DNA of 64,000 nt from Lepisosteus oculatus (Eukaryota > Chordata > Actinopteri > Semionotiformes > Lepisosteidae): NCBI RefSeq assembly GCF_040954835.1, contig NC_090712.1:3791284-3855283 (forward strand), written 5' to 3'. Positions 12,001-27,000 of the stretch are shown in pieces. Position numbers and translations under genes: made by a program. Position 1 is the stretch's first letter; each line of letters begins with the position of its first letter. The notes under the pieces were generated by a model. The model searched no databases. It was not told the DNA's origin and was given only the letters and a program-made list of their open reading frames with translations.

Positions 12001-15000
12001 AGCCAGCTGCTGCTGTCGTTGGCTAAAAGGCTGCCAGGCTGGCAGGAAGTCTCTGCTGTGGATGCAGGTGGCATCACATGGGCAGCTGGCACAGTCCTGC
12101 ACCAGGCTTGCATGTTGAACGTGAGGACAGGGGACTGAACAGTTGAAAACACTTGAAACCTCTTAGATCACCCTCACCGGTGTAGAAATTCACTGAGACA
12201 CAGAAAAGGCAGGAGGCTTCAGGACCCTGTTACGTCTTCTGCAGTTCTCTTATGCCACACTGGAACAGTTCTCTCCATTAGCTCCCTGGCTAATGGCTGC
12301 ACGAGTCCATTTCAAAACACCCTTCCTTGCCTGCAGCTGCCTTAAGCGCACGGCCCCCGTCTCCCTCCAGTGCCTCATCTCTCTCTATTCCCCCTACTGG
12401 CAGCTGTGCTCCTTCTCCTCCTCCACCAGACTGTCTGCTCCTCCCCTCCAGCCTCCTCCAGGGCCTGTTCGTTCTCATCCCCAGTCCCGCAGGACTGGAA
12501 CAATGAAATCCGAACAGCTCAGACCCTGACCACTTTTCAGCACCTTCTCAAGACCCATCTGTCTAGACAGCTAAAAAATCTAAACAGATGCGATCTCTCT
12601 CACGCCAGTGTGAACTTTAGCCACCAACTGATGCAACACTCCGCTCAGTGCCGGTCTTTTTTTTACTGTAATCAATGATTCCTAACTACATGTTGTTTAC
12701 CGCTCAATAGACATTGTTTTCCCTCTGACATTGCACTCCTAACGTGCGTCTTTCTCACTGCTGTTTTCTTGGCATTTCTATTATTATGTTTTTATTGCAT
12801 TGGAAAGATTTATTTGGGATTTAGTGACTGTATTATTGCATACTTTTATGTCACCCTGGGGATTTTAAGCAATAATAATAAATGATGTTTCACACTGATT
12901 CGGTTATGCTCTCTGGTTCACCTTCAGTGTCTCTTCCTAGATGTGTACAATGCTTTTTCACAACCTGAGACAGAGCAATAGAGTTATTAATGGATTCAGC
13001 ATATGGCTAGGAGGAGCTCAGGCTGGATGGAAGGAAATTAGAGGCTGAAATGAAGATCCTGAATTAAACATTCAGGCAGAAGAAAAGAAAGGCTGGCAGC
13101 TGAGAGAGCCTGCACCACTACAGACAAGGACCGTTAATGCATCATTATTACACATTTACACCACTGTGTTAAAATCTTCATCTCAGACACAATGAGGAGT
13201 TACGATACTGCATCTTATAGTACACAAGTATCAACACTGCATTCAAAGTCTCCAGAACCGTTTGGTACTATTATGACAGCATGATTACGAGTCTTACTAA
13301 CGCAGCCTGGTCTGGATAAGAAGAAACTAAACATGTCATTTAGCAAAATCGATCAAAATCCTCAAAACATGATGGCAACAACTGTAGTTCAACTACATAT
13401 GAGCAGGCAATATGAAGTGTTGTGTTAGCTAATCCATCACATTCTCCAATCAGATCTAACTGTCTCGTTGTTGAAGGTTCATCACCATAACCAACATCAG
13501 TTTCTCTCTACACATCAATAAAGCTAAAAGATGTCAAAATATTTCTTTAGGTTTAACTGTCAGTGTAAAACAAAATGGCTACAGTTTCAGGAGAAAATCC
13601 CGATAGTATTCAGTTGCCAAGGAAAGAAGGAGAACCTGAAGAGTCGAGAATACAAATTGTCTCAGACTTCGTGTGATTCGGTTAATGTAAAATTACATCT
13701 GTACTTGCCACACTTGTGGGAATGCTGAAACATAAGTTTAATGTTTGTCATCCAGTCCTCTTCTAGTATAAAATGTTTCAAGTTATATTTGCTAGAATTG
13801 TGAATGATGTCTAGCTATAAAAACAAATGTTCTCAGCACTGTTAAAAGAATCCCAGGACACTGACTATATATATATCAGCGCTGCTTATATTTACTTTAT
13901 TCTAAGCTGCCCATTTTTAGATTCGTATTTGTCACCTGTTAGTTTCATCACCTGTGGTGCTGATGTTTTACTATCTAAAGCAACAGTGCAATGCACAATT
14001 GTTTATTGGCTATAGAATCGATGTGCTTTGACAGTAGTTTCAGATCTAAAAGGCAGCTGTATTGTGAAAAAAGCACCCACAGTCACCAGCGACAGAGCCA
14101 CACAGGGAAGAGTTACGGCTCATTGCAGAGTATAAACTCTGTTGGAATCATAATACCGTGAGCGCGATTAAAATTCACAGCGTTTCGTGAAGATGAAAGC
14201 CGACGCATAAAGAAAGGAGCTAAAACAGATTTTCCTTTCCGACTCAGAATCGGTCATCAGTCCAGGAACCCTCACACAAGCTGGAATTAGATCTTCCCAT
14301 TTCTGTTGTTCCATTTGCAGCCAAATGTGCACCGATGTATTGTTCTATAAACTGGGGACAACTGCTTAATGCTTCCCGATTTCCCATTGAAAGAACTTGG
14401 ATAATGAGGTACTGTGCACACTCTTCCAACCAGACAACACCCGAATCAGTAATTAAGCTCCCGGACAAAGGCATGATTTCAATCTTTTAATAAGGTGTTT
14501 TGGGTAAGCAACACTTGGAGATCTTGATGGGCACAGAGCCCTGTGGATTTTGTTCAGCGCTGAGCTTTCAGTTTCCTTGTTTAGTCTCAGACTTTAATTA
14601 ATTGAACAAATTAAATGTTTCTTTCCACGTACTGCATGGCATCTTGAAACATAAAAACCAGCGAGAATGTTGAAAACGTGACCAATTGAGCAAATGACTA
14701 AACGAAATCAAGAACTGAGAGCTTAAGCCCAGTGTGAAAACCAAAATAGACTGTGGCTCCACCTAGGGACTACAAGTTTACAATTTTCAATTTTCCACCC
14801 CTGCAAATTTCAGGCAAAGAAAGACAGGAATAACCTTACTATGATAGCTTGGTGCAGAATGAACAAATAATTATACTTATCAAAACTTTCAGTTCCTACA
14901 GTACTGATCTTGCAGTAGAGGTCTCCTCTCAGAATGCAGGACTGATCGGACAACTTGGGCCCACTGGGATGGAACACAGGCTCTGCTTCATGCCACTTAT

Positions 15001-18000
15001 GGCAAGTCCATCACTTATGGAGGTGATGGACTACAGCCATGGCGAGCACAGTGAAACTCAACAGGGAGTCCAGGCTCAGAGACTCTTGTCACTGCTCAGT
15101 AAAAGGTATGTCAGCCTTCTAACGGACACAATCGGACACTGGTGTTTGTAGCAGGCAGCCTGACTAATAGCCATTACAGAGAAGATATAATTCAGCCTTC
15201 GTCTGTCTCGGACTTCTGCAGGAGCTGCAGCAGAGAGCTGGGAGAAAAGGCACTGCACACCTCCAACTACTGTGCAGAAAAGAAAGGTGGTTCTATTTTT
15301 CCTCTTGTCTTGTCTGATATTGCAGACTTGCTATTCTTGGAGGATGAGCATAACTCGTTTCTATCTTGTCTAAGATGTAAAGCAACAACAACATGATGCA
15401 CATTGCTCTAGATCTGATATCCAATCTCCAGACCTCTTACAATTCACAACAGGACCCAGCAGCGCTTACTATAAATCAGCTAGAAGTCCAATTTTGTATT
15501 CAGTAGCTTAAGTATTCTTCTGTGTTAAGATCTGTCTCTTTGTTTGGCAATCACAGCCCCATAAATCAAGCCTAATGTATATACATAACTCTGCATTTAC
15601 AACAATTATATGCAATGCTAAACTTTGCATTTTAAATTAGCACTTACAATAACAGACTGCTCAGTATTAGGTTTAAAATTGGCTATGCGTTTGGGATACA
15701 TAACTTTTTCTTATTGTTTGCTTGTTAAACATGAGCTTCTTTTATTCTAAATGCAGCCATACACAGACTCACCTCATAAACTTAATGTTGACTTTCACAG
15801 TAGGCACAGATGTGAAAACAAATAGTAAATTACTTAGTTAACATTTATACTGTGCACCACAGAAATCTCTCACAAGGAAGTCATTGTAGAGTAAGAAGGT
15901 CTTGAGTCCCTTCTCTAGCAAATACAGCGGTAAACGTTTTTACTATATATCAGGAGGGAAGGTCTAGCACAGGCTTGAAGGGAACATAAAAGCACATAGA
16001 ACATACAGTAAGCCATCTTTAGACCTACAGTCTGCAATAGACTGGCATCCTGTCCAAGGTCCCAGGATAGGCCCCCACCCCCACACGACCCTGAATTGGT
16101 CATGAATTTAGATGACCAATTGAGTCAAGTTGAGTTTCGTTTAGAAAACCGAGTATGAGCTTAGTTTCAGTTCAGAAAACGGATGGACAGACAACAGGTC
16201 AACTTACTGCTTAAAAAGTGAAAAATGCAATGAACTAGCTCTACTGCATATCATCAACTAATGATCTAGAGTAGTTCATTCAAACAGTACATGCAGTGAA
16301 AGGAGGAAATATTACTATGCTCTTGATATATACTCACCTAAAGCCCAAGATGGCATGATCTTCAAGTAGGTCTCATTGCTTTGCACAGCGTGCATGTACA
16401 TGAAGCAAACCATAGCCTCTGCTAGAATCCACCAGGCGACCAGCCGTGCGAGGCTCACAAGCACAGCCCAGGTGTCCAGTCTGACAACTCTTGAATGTGG
16501 CTTCTGCATCTGTCAGTGAAACATTAAGGAGGTTGGCCATCGTTGCGTTGTTGTGCTTGATTTCTGATAAAATAATGTTGGCTACTAAAGGGCAAAAGAA
16601 AGTTTTTCTGCTGCATACTGAGTTTACACAGAGTAATGCACAGTAAATTACAGACAGTACATATCTCACTCCAAGTAAAGACTCAGTGCTAAACACCACC
16701 AATGCCAGCCCCTGGGTGCTGAATGCACCAATTATCTAGAATGTCCATTTTTATTTTTTATTTTTGTTGTACCCAAATTGGATTAGCCATTGGTGTGTTT
16801 TTCACATCTTGGCTCTCGGCAGTGGACCACGTGACCGCACACGGGGAGGATAAGGAATAGTGGGCAGATTCCTCTGACTTGACCACCGCTTGTCTTTTAA
16901 AAGTCTATTTGACTCCGTTCGGGATATTCAGAGTAACTGGAGGAGAGGCATGCCCCTCACCGACAGCACTGAATGCCTGTAAGACCCCTATGAGGCCATT
17001 AAATGAGGCTGTGTCACTGGGAGCCGAGAGCATCCTGGCTGACTACACACCCTAGCCTAGGCGGCACTCAGTCAATAGTGCTCTGTTGCTTGGGGCATTC
17101 CTGTCACAGTGGGCTAGTGACATGACTCAGGCTCCAACCCAGGACTATAGAGCTCCACCTGCATTCAGGAAATGCACCTATCAGTTGATAGCCAGGAGTC
17201 ACCTTAAGATTTTTTTGAAGCTATGATGACTTCAATACAAGCAACAGTTTATAACTAATTCTGTACATATTGTTGTCGCACTGTTAGTATTTATGATTGT
17301 ACTTTACCTACAGATTCAATTTCCCCATTACAGTAGTAAACATTTTCTCACACACTAAACCTGACCGAGTCATGCCCTTTGGACAATATAGATTTCGAAA
17401 CTTCATTATTGCCTCAGCCATCGTAGAGCAAAACGAATGCTAAGTCATCTGAAAAAAAAAGTAAATACACAGCACAAAAAATCCCCCGCTGAATTAAAAG
17501 CATAATTCACATTTTAGAAAAAAATTCTTCTGGTTTGCTAGTGTTTTGCAGCATAAGCGCGTCTTGTTTTTAGCCACGTCAGTATGAATTACCTCCACTT
17601 AGCAACAAACTCTTAGATTTTCAGGTCACAGCCACCTCGACAATGCTCACTTAAACCTGCTTGAAATTGTTTTTTATTTGTTTGGATGTTCTAATATGAA
17701 AGCATGTTTGCTTACTTACTGTTGTTTTTTTGTAAATTATACAAGGAGCCCATGCAATATACATAGTGACTATACATTATGTTAATAAAATTATACAGTA
17801 TAATATTAATTATACAGTGATAGCTGGCAGCCATATCACTCTGCAGCTCTCAACTGGCTACCCACTGAAGCTAAGCAGAGTTGAGCCTGGTCAGTACCTG
17901 GATGGGAGACTATGGGAAGCTATGGTTGCTGCTGGAAGTGGTGTTAGTGGGACCAGTGGGGGGGTGCCCTCCCTGCGGTCCGTGTGGGTCCTAATGCCCA

Positions 18001-21000
18001 GGAATAGTGGTGGGGACACTACACTATAGTGGGCGCTGTCTTTCAGATGAGACGTTAAACCGAGGTCCTGACTCTCAGTGGTCATTAAAGATCCCCTTTA
18101 CCATGGCCTTTAAATTGTCCCCCTGTATGATTGGCTTGAAGTTGCCCTGCGATGGACTGGTGTCCTGTCCAGGGTGTACCCTGCATTGCGCTCTCTGCTT
18201 GACGGGTAGGCTCCGGCTTCCCGCGACACCGTATGGTATAAAGTGGTTTGGTACATGACATGACATGACATTATACAGTGACTATACATTAGTCACATTG
18301 TAGCATAAACATAAATGAAACCTCAGGTCCCCTGTACAGTGATGCTCAGAATATATCACAAAAACCAAGTGAAGCTGTTTGTCTAAGGATTTGGAAAGCA
18401 TCAAATAAACTCTTATTATGGATTTCAATAATATAAAATAAGAAAAAGCCTTCCTCTGAACTACTGAGTCAGCATGCTTCCATACTGTGAAAGGGAAACA
18501 TAATTCTTTGAGGTTTATGGGCAATTGAGACTCAAATAAGTTATTGTTTGTTTTTTTTTAAACACAAACACATCAATGTTGAAATGAAAACGACAGCTTC
18601 AATATTCAGTTTACCGAGACACGTTGAAGCTACTAAACCAGCAGTCTCGTGTGCGACATGGGAAAACGTCCATCAGCGGCTGTTCTTCTCATCTGACTCG
18701 GCATGTCGGAGCTGCTCGGCACTTGATCTCTTATCTGTCGCTACAGGCTGTGAGGCACCATCTGCTCGAAATGTCATGTACTGTAGTTTCAAGACAGAAT
18801 TAATGACGAATCTGTTGCATTTGTACTGCATCTCGGCCTGCCTGGTGGTGCAGCGGTTAGCTGCCTCACAGTGCGCTTGGTTAAATTTCAGGGATTACCC
18901 TGCCTTGCACCAGTTGCTTGCCGGGACAGGCTTCACCAGAGATCCAAAACAAAAAATTCAATTTAATATGAAGCAAGGTATTCCTAGAGCTCTGTAAATC
19001 TTAGACTCAGGCCTTTATGCTTTCACAGATGCAGGATAAAATGCCATTTCGTATTGCTTCTTGTGAGAAATGCAGTATATAAACTCCAAAACATGGATAC
19101 TGCCTCTATGTGTACCGTATATCCTGATAATGAGAATTCTCATCTTAACCACAGAAAAAATACAATGAACTAGTTGCCTATAACGAACTTTAGAGGGGAT
19201 AAAATGCATTTACAGTAGTGCAAGGATTCACTATCTAGTGATTTGGTAATTATTTTTGTCTAAGACGTTTGCAAATAGTAAGTTGGCGGCTTTGGATGAT
19301 TTTTTCAGGTGAGCTTTCCAATCAGTAACTACACTAATGTGTGTTAGTTTTATTATTTTGGAGTACATGTACAAAATTATCTGTGCAACAGTTAATTAAG
19401 TAACACTCTGAAACACTGCTGTATCGCCCAACTACAGACAACACACATTGGAGGGAACATGAATAATTTCATGAACCCATTTTAGCCATTTGAAAGGGAC
19501 CATAATGCATTAGTAGAAATTACATCAAGCCAGAAACCCACTCAGCCACATATAAAAATGAAGGCAGCATTAGCAGTATTAAGAAAGTCCAATTGCTTCC
19601 ATTAGCTCAGAAAAATGTGTTTGTGGGGAAAAACGATATCGCTTAAAAACAAAATTCAAATTCAAAACAAAAATAAACACCTTTAACTGTTCAAATAAAT
19701 TAATTATTTTCTCTCATGTGAACCTCACACAATCCTTGCCAAGCCTAACAACTTCACTCTCACAAAGACAAGCCCCAGTCCCCTTCAGAACAGCACCCCC
19801 CTTTTCTTGTCTGTCGTAATGAAAAAGGATCCGTCACCTGTCGAGTGAACTCTCCAAAATTCATGATGGGTCCGTTGCTAAACAAGGGGTGGTAGAAGAC
19901 ATAGGCAGACAGCCAGAAGAAGGAGTCCAGGCTCTTCTCCTCTGAGGCCTGCCAGCAGTAGTCCAGGCTGAAGCTGATGTAACGCAGACAGGAGATGGCC
20001 AGGCTGAAGACCAGCAGATAGTACTCATTCTCTGTCCTATACCAGCTCCTCTGGGAATGGAAGAAAACAGAAGGGACTGTTAGTAGTGCTTTTTGGACCT
20101 TTGAACCAGCCATGGCTGATTCAAACATTGCATTACCCATCAGTGGACCAAAACTCTATCATTGCACTCCATTACTTTTCCTACTCTTTGAAACAGGGAA
20201 ACTACGCACAATGTGTTCTCGTTTCTCTTTGTCTGGCTGTGGCCTTCTAGAACAGGGCTATCCTGTCCTGGTCTGGGGAGGACTAAGTGTGTCACCAGGT
20301 TTTCATTCCTATCTAGCCTTTATTGAGCTAAATCAGATGGTTACACGCCGACCTAAACCAATTTAATGGCTTTTCAGGCCTACAGATTTAAAGAAACCTA
20401 AAAAACCCACCTGCCCTCCAGGACCAAGAGTGGATAGCCGTTCTGTAAAAAATCTTGCATTGTGTTAACTTGCCAGCAGCCATATCACTCTGCAACTCAC
20501 AACTGGCAACCAACTGAATCTCAGCAGGCATGAGCCAGGTCAGTACCTCCTGGGAAAAAACAAGGTTGCTGCTGGAAGAGGTGTAAGTGGGGCCAGCAGG
20601 GGGCGATCACCCTGCGATCTGTGTGGGTCCTAATGCCCCAGGATAGTGACGGGGAAGCTTAAACTGTAAAAAGGTCCTGTCCTTCAGATGAGATGTAAAA
20701 CTGAGGTCCTGACTCACTGTGGTCATTAAAAATCCCATGATGTTTCTCCCAAAAGTGTAGGGGTGTTACCCTGGCATAATCCCCTTCTAAGATCCGGTTT
20801 CATCACTCTATTCTCCTCCCCACTGAGAGCTGGTGTGTGGGGAGTCTACTAGTCCAGTGCACTATGGCTGCCATCACATCATCCAGGTGGATGCTGCACA
20901 CTGGGGGTGGAGGGGAGTCCCCATTACCTGTAAAGTGCTTTGAGTGGAGTGTCCAGAAAAGCGTAAGGGATGATGATGATTATTATTAATTCTTAGTGAT

Positions 21001-24000
21001 ACAAAGGATAACTAAGCTCTGCACCAAGCACTTTTGCTCTTTCCCATCTTTCCTAAAAGCCAGAAGAAAATACTGCAACAGTAGTTTCCAGTTGCAACTT
21101 ACTGAACGTTTAAATAACCTGGCACCTGCATAGCAGAATGCATGAGCAGAATATCACTGACACTGCTCTGGTCAATGGTATGATTTTATGTTTCTGAAGA
21201 TACATTACGCAGTGCTAGTGTGAGGCCTCGGATTCCCAGAGCACATTAAAAACAAAAGCATGATATCTTATCTTGGCACATTGAGGGATTTTTGACAATT
21301 ACTGTATATTTGAGGAAACATTTGTTAATACAACATGCAAGCCTGTACCTACTTTGAGTTTCAATTAATGTTTTTAAACAGTACTCTCTGGAATGAACTG
21401 GTAACCATGATGCTAATATCCTGACCACATCACTCTAGCAAATTAGACCTTTGCAGGCTGTGACCATAATGGAGTAGAGAAGGGTAAAAACAACAAAAAC
21501 AAATTGCTGACTTTGTCAATGAAGCTGTAATAGACAGGGAATCAGCAGTTAGAGGGGGCATTAGGTACTTAGTGGAACAAACATTAATATTTATTATAAA
21601 CAATTCCTTTCAATAGTAACACATTTGAGATCAGTCTGAGTAATTGGACAATTGTCATGTAATGCAGTCAGCCTGATTAGAGACAGGGAATGAGGTCTGC
21701 AGGGGTGATTTTCAAAAGGAACTTGATTTTACTTCTGTACCACTCTGCATTTTCAACTTCTCTCACAGGCACAAATGAAGAAAATGGAGGCTGCAAATGT
21801 GATTTTAGATCAAAGAAATCTCTCCAATCATTTTGGTTGCTTTTTTTGTTGAATGATGAGCAGACAAGGATAGCTCACCTCCAAGGAAACATTTTATCTC
21901 AAGTTAAATCTTGTTGAATAATGCTGGCAGGGAGGGAAAAACACACTAGTGGCTAAGCCAAGGTTAAGCGGTAAGAAGTCTTGATCAGTTACCACACATT
22001 GCTCTGTTGGATTCCACACCGCCCACCAGAGAGTGTCTGTTCAATTAAAACGTCAGTTTTCTGATGATTAAGGAAATATTTGCTACATAATTTTAAGAGT
22101 ACAAGAAAATGTTTAAGCACAGAAGCAATCTGTCCATCAAGAGCAACAGATTTCTGCAAAATTATGAGTCAGAACATGAAACAGTCATTTTTATGGTTAA
22201 AGTAGTTTCTTGACCACAGAAAATATACAAAATTAGTTTAAAAAAAATGGTTTCCACTTATAATGCATGCAGCTAATATAGTCATATAACATAAAACGTG
22301 TTCAGTTCCAGAAAGGGCTGTTTCTGTTGTTATTGTCTCAGATAATTAAATGACAATTTTTGCAAAGTTAGTTTTTGGTTTATCCAATACTGTCAATCTG
22401 TGGTGGAGCTGACAATAGAAATTAAAAGGCAGATTCCAGACGTCTTCCCAATGTGCATGGTGCTAGAGTCTGCAAACGGTTCTGCTTTTCTGCATTTTCC
22501 TAAAAGCTACCTTGGCAGCCCAACATAGCTGTGGGCAGCTTTCTGACAGCTTGAATATCCACCTGTCAGATCATTTGGGAGCAGAGGTGAAGAGGGAAAA
22601 CAAACAATGATTCCAGAACGGCGACGTAAACGGGGAAAGAAACAAAAGTGATAAAAGAGACGCGCGCAGGCAAAGGGGACGCCGCTGCTGGCACTGGGGG
22701 GGGGGATCTTTGTACCTGCATGTCCTCCAGGGAGCCGAAGAGCAAGGTCGAGAGCAGCAGCAGGGAGCACAGCCAGCAGAGACAGGGCCTCTTCAGCAGG
22801 GCCACACCGAACGACACACACATGTGCAGCGCAACCACGGCCAGACCTCTCCCGCCCAGGAGACACCAAGCGGCCAGCAGGCCATAGAGCGTGAGCACAG
22901 CCGCCCTGCACTGGGGAGACGCGGCCCGTATGAGTCACCAGCATCGACGCTTTGGGGAGCCCACTATCAGGTCCTCGTCAAACACGGTCATGGCACTGCC
23001 TTTCCTCTCCCTGAAGCTGAAAAGACTGGAAGGCAAGACTAGCCTATGTGAAGCGCTAATTCTTAATGATCCACACCTGAAATGTGTTTGATAATAAAAC
23101 TGTTCATGCTCCATCAAGAAAATACATAATTACCATTTATTTTCTGCCCACAATGTGAGAATACATATTGTGCATGCAAGGTAATAGAAATGTAACGAAT
23201 AGTTATAACTGGACTAAATAAAAAAGGTCCACAAAAGTTCTTGGTTTTTAAAAAAGACCATGTCAACACTTCTTCAGTCTTGACACCATTTATCTTACTA
23301 TTCCTGACCATGGGTATATGCAATGGTGTAATGTAAAAAATGTGCACGTGCAAAATCCACTAATCTCTGCATTTCTGAGAGGCATATGTTAAAATGACAA
23401 GAAGAGGCACAGTTCGAATAGGGCATCTTACCTTGGGAGCAAAGAAACCAGCCAGCTTGGAGACAAGCACGTGACCCAGAAGAGACCAAAGCAGTGATTT
23501 CCTAGCCCTTTCATTCCAGAAACTCCATTCAAAGTCTGTTGGGTCCTGACAAAACCAGCAAACATAGAAATGAGCTATGGAATGGTTATCTTGGGTAGGA
23601 ATTTGCAGCCTTGGTCAAAACAAGATCATGTGATAAAGAGAACACATCAAGTAGGGCACACCATTGCAGAGCCAGTAGTGAACGTTACCAAATAAATCCA
23701 CACTTCTCCTTTAAGCCCAACTTCATTTCATATGAAAGCAAGAATGAGATACGAAGGGTTAAAACCCTTTGTCACTGAGCCAAGAAATAAACTAGAGGGA
23801 AATCATATTGGACACAACATCAGACTGTAGCCTCTAGATTAAAGCAGACTGGCATCTGCAAAAATAAATAGCAATTTCGTTTCCAGCTCTATTGCTAAGG
23901 CATCTTTCAAAAGCACAAAATTAAATAATACCTTAAGAGGCTAGAAGCAAAGCAAACGAACAAATAAAACACCAACTCCCCCTTCTTCGTCAACTGAACA

Positions 24001-27000
24001 GAATATCTTGAAGAAAGCCAAAGAGCTATGACATTTTAATAGGCTTGTGCACGTTTTATATTTTTACCAACAGATAAGATTTAATGCATATTTATTACAC
24101 ATTACCTTCTTGAATCCCCAAATCAGAAATCCTTTTTCAAATTCAAATTCCCTCATCAGACCTTCTTCGTATTCTGTCAAAGGGGAAATATGATAGAAAT
24201 TTACAAAAAACTTCCTTTCAGGTTTCTTAGCATTGCAAAATGAGAAACTTTCCATGCAGGGGGCTGGCCTTGTTCCTGCAAGTGCTGGACAACAACACTT
24301 TCTGGCAGTGACAGCAAGTGAAGAACTGGATTAGGTCCAAGGATTTTCAAACCAGTGCCCCGGTATGGTGACCAGGAAAACTGCCCTATCGGAGGTGCCA
24401 TCCTTCAGATGAGACATCAAACAGGTCCGGTCTACTTCCTCATTAAAAATCCCGTGGCACTGTTTGTAACGTGGGTGTGAAACTCAGCATTCCTAACTCA
24501 AGTCAACTGTTGGCTTGTATTGATTCAATTCATGATGCTTTATTGGCATGAACAATGAGTAAAATCAGTGTTGCCAAAGCAAAACAAATACAATTATCAT
24601 AAAACAAAAATCAACAGACATTTACAATAAAGACACAATCAAAAGATATTTACATATAAACATATGGAGCATTACTGGGAGGCAGGCTCACTGTTCCTCA
24701 GGCTGTGACAGGAGATCACATACTGGGCTGCCAGTTCAACTGAGTTCTCTCCTCCCTCTCCCAGCAGGATTGGGAGTTGTTGCGATTCTAGCAGGTTTTG
24801 GAATTCTGGGATTAGATTTATAAATTTAGGGAAGAATGTTTGTCTAATCCCAGAATCTTTGTCATAGTGCAGTAGGAAGTGTACCTGTCTCTATTTTTTC
24901 CCCACTGGCAGTGGGAGCACAGCCTGTCCTCTCTGGGCAGCCAGGTCTGCCTGTATCGCCAGTTTCTGGCTATGATCACTGAGCCTGTACTTCATCAAAC
25001 TTCTTTGTTGTTTTATCTGAGCTCCCTAAAGTTCTCCTAATTCATTTCCTCACATCACCTGCTAATCTGTTGTGCATGGGGCTGCTGGTGCAGAATGGCT
25101 GGTGTGGGTCAGCCAGGTGGGTGCTACATTTCAGTTGCGGGGGGGTGAGTTAATTCTCAGATATGACCCTTAGGAATAAACAAAAAACAGTTTGCTTACA
25201 TGCCAAGTAAAACCCATTATCATAGGGCGGAGCGGTGGCTCTGTGGCTATGGATCTGCTCCTGTGGCTGGAAGGTTGCCGGCTCAAACACTGAGCGAGGC
25301 CCTTAACCCTAACTGCTCCAGGGGCACTGTACAATGGCAGACCCTGTGCTCTGACCCCAAGCTTCTCTCCCTGTCTGTGTGTCTCATGGAGAGCAAGCTG
25401 GGGTGTGCAAAAAGACAAATTCCTAATCATATATCATCATATTCTAATTATGCTATGCTAATTTCCTTATCAAAATATATATAGTATGTATATATTTATT
25501 CATTTATTTATTGTTTAATAGCTGCAAACAATTTTGCCACACAAAATAATCATTGCAATATTCCGAGATTTAAACCACGGAACAGCTCAATGCAAGCCGA
25601 TAGGCAGTCAGCAAGACGTTGCTGGTTTGTGCTTTATTTTAAAATGCTTCTCTGTCGCAGAGCAAAGCACATCATCACCGTCTGTTTGTTATGAAATGCA
25701 GTGCTCGGCATTGGCATTCTGCTGTGACTGGGAATCCCCACAGCACCTCCCTGCCCTGCGCTGGTCCCCAGCCCTCCTCCTGCGCCGGTCTCCTCTCTGC
25801 AGTGCAGTGTCAGCTCCTTCCCCCCCCGTTCTTTTCCTGAGGCGACCACCTCATCACCCAAGCAGAAGGCATCCCTGTCTGGTGCAGTCGCAATCTAGAA
25901 CCGCACAGTAATGCACCACCGCCTCCGTGGGTTTCTCATCCCAAGACACTACAGCAGCGCAGTCTGCGGCTACGGAGATGTGGTACCACAGCGCCCCCTA
26001 GTGAGGAACCTGGCGACACTGCATTATTCCAATTCAAGCAATTCAAGCAGCTGGGATAACCTGTAAGTAATGGAAACTGGGCTCTATTCACTGTGGCAGG
26101 GAAGCAGGTGATCATGCCACCAAACTGTTTCATTACTTAACGATGCATTTCCTTGATCAGAACTGAAGTGGAAACAGGCAGAGGGGATATGCTTATCTTC
26201 ATCAAGTGTACAAGTCTAAAAAAATCGACTGAAAGGAAAGGGATTTTGTACACATCTTTGAAGGCCAGGATTTTCCTCCCACTGATGGGTCCTGAGAATT
26301 CCGTGCGAATTAAGAACGAAGAATTACGCTGGGGTCAATTTATTCTCTCCTCGGCTCAATTAAAAAGAGTTTCAGCCCCACAATATAATTTCAACCAGCA
26401 TGCATCTCCTACTGCAGATCACACACCTTGACAACAGTATCACGAGCCACACATACTGCAGCTCCTGAATCCTAATGTACAGAGGCGCTGTATGATGACT
26501 TCAGTGCCTCGCCATACTCTCGGCATGCTCAAATACCCGCTTATATTTATCTCTGCAAAACAAAGTCAACTATGTTCGGTGGGGTGGTAAGAGACTCCAT
26601 AAATGAAAATTCAAATTTACTTTACCAGACAAGCAGGAAAGCCAAAAATAAACGGAAAAGGAAAAACAGGAAGTTTCAGGGCCTAGCAAAACCTTCCAGA
26701 GATTTTACAGGTCCCACACAAGAGAGACAGTAGGAGGTACCTGTCCATATATAAATGCTGGGCAGACAAAAGCCTCTCTCAAGGGCTATTTTTCCAGGCA
26801 GAAATGACTCAAGTAGCACAAAGGCTTTTACATGGCAGCCACAGTATACTATCCATTTAGTTCATGGAGGATTTTCTTTAAGGAACCTTCTGGGCTACAG
26901 CCCCACAACTGTGTCCTTTATTTGCGCATGTCTGCTTTGCATATCAATTATTCATCTCCAAATGCTCGCAAGGGAAGGTCTGCCTTTGCAGTTGTCCGAG

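Noticed and set aside
16373-16702. 109-residue minus frame over HHAT exon 6
   Set aside because: It is a shifted frame of exon 6; the frame giving LARLVAWWILAEAM is the real one.
18548-18997. 149-residue plus-strand open frame
   Set aside because: Its second half is a SINE fragment (18831-18960); the rest has no homology I can see.
22507-22944. 145-residue minus frame over HHAT exon 4
   Set aside because: Shadow frame; the conserved WLCSLLLLSTL is in another frame of the same exon.
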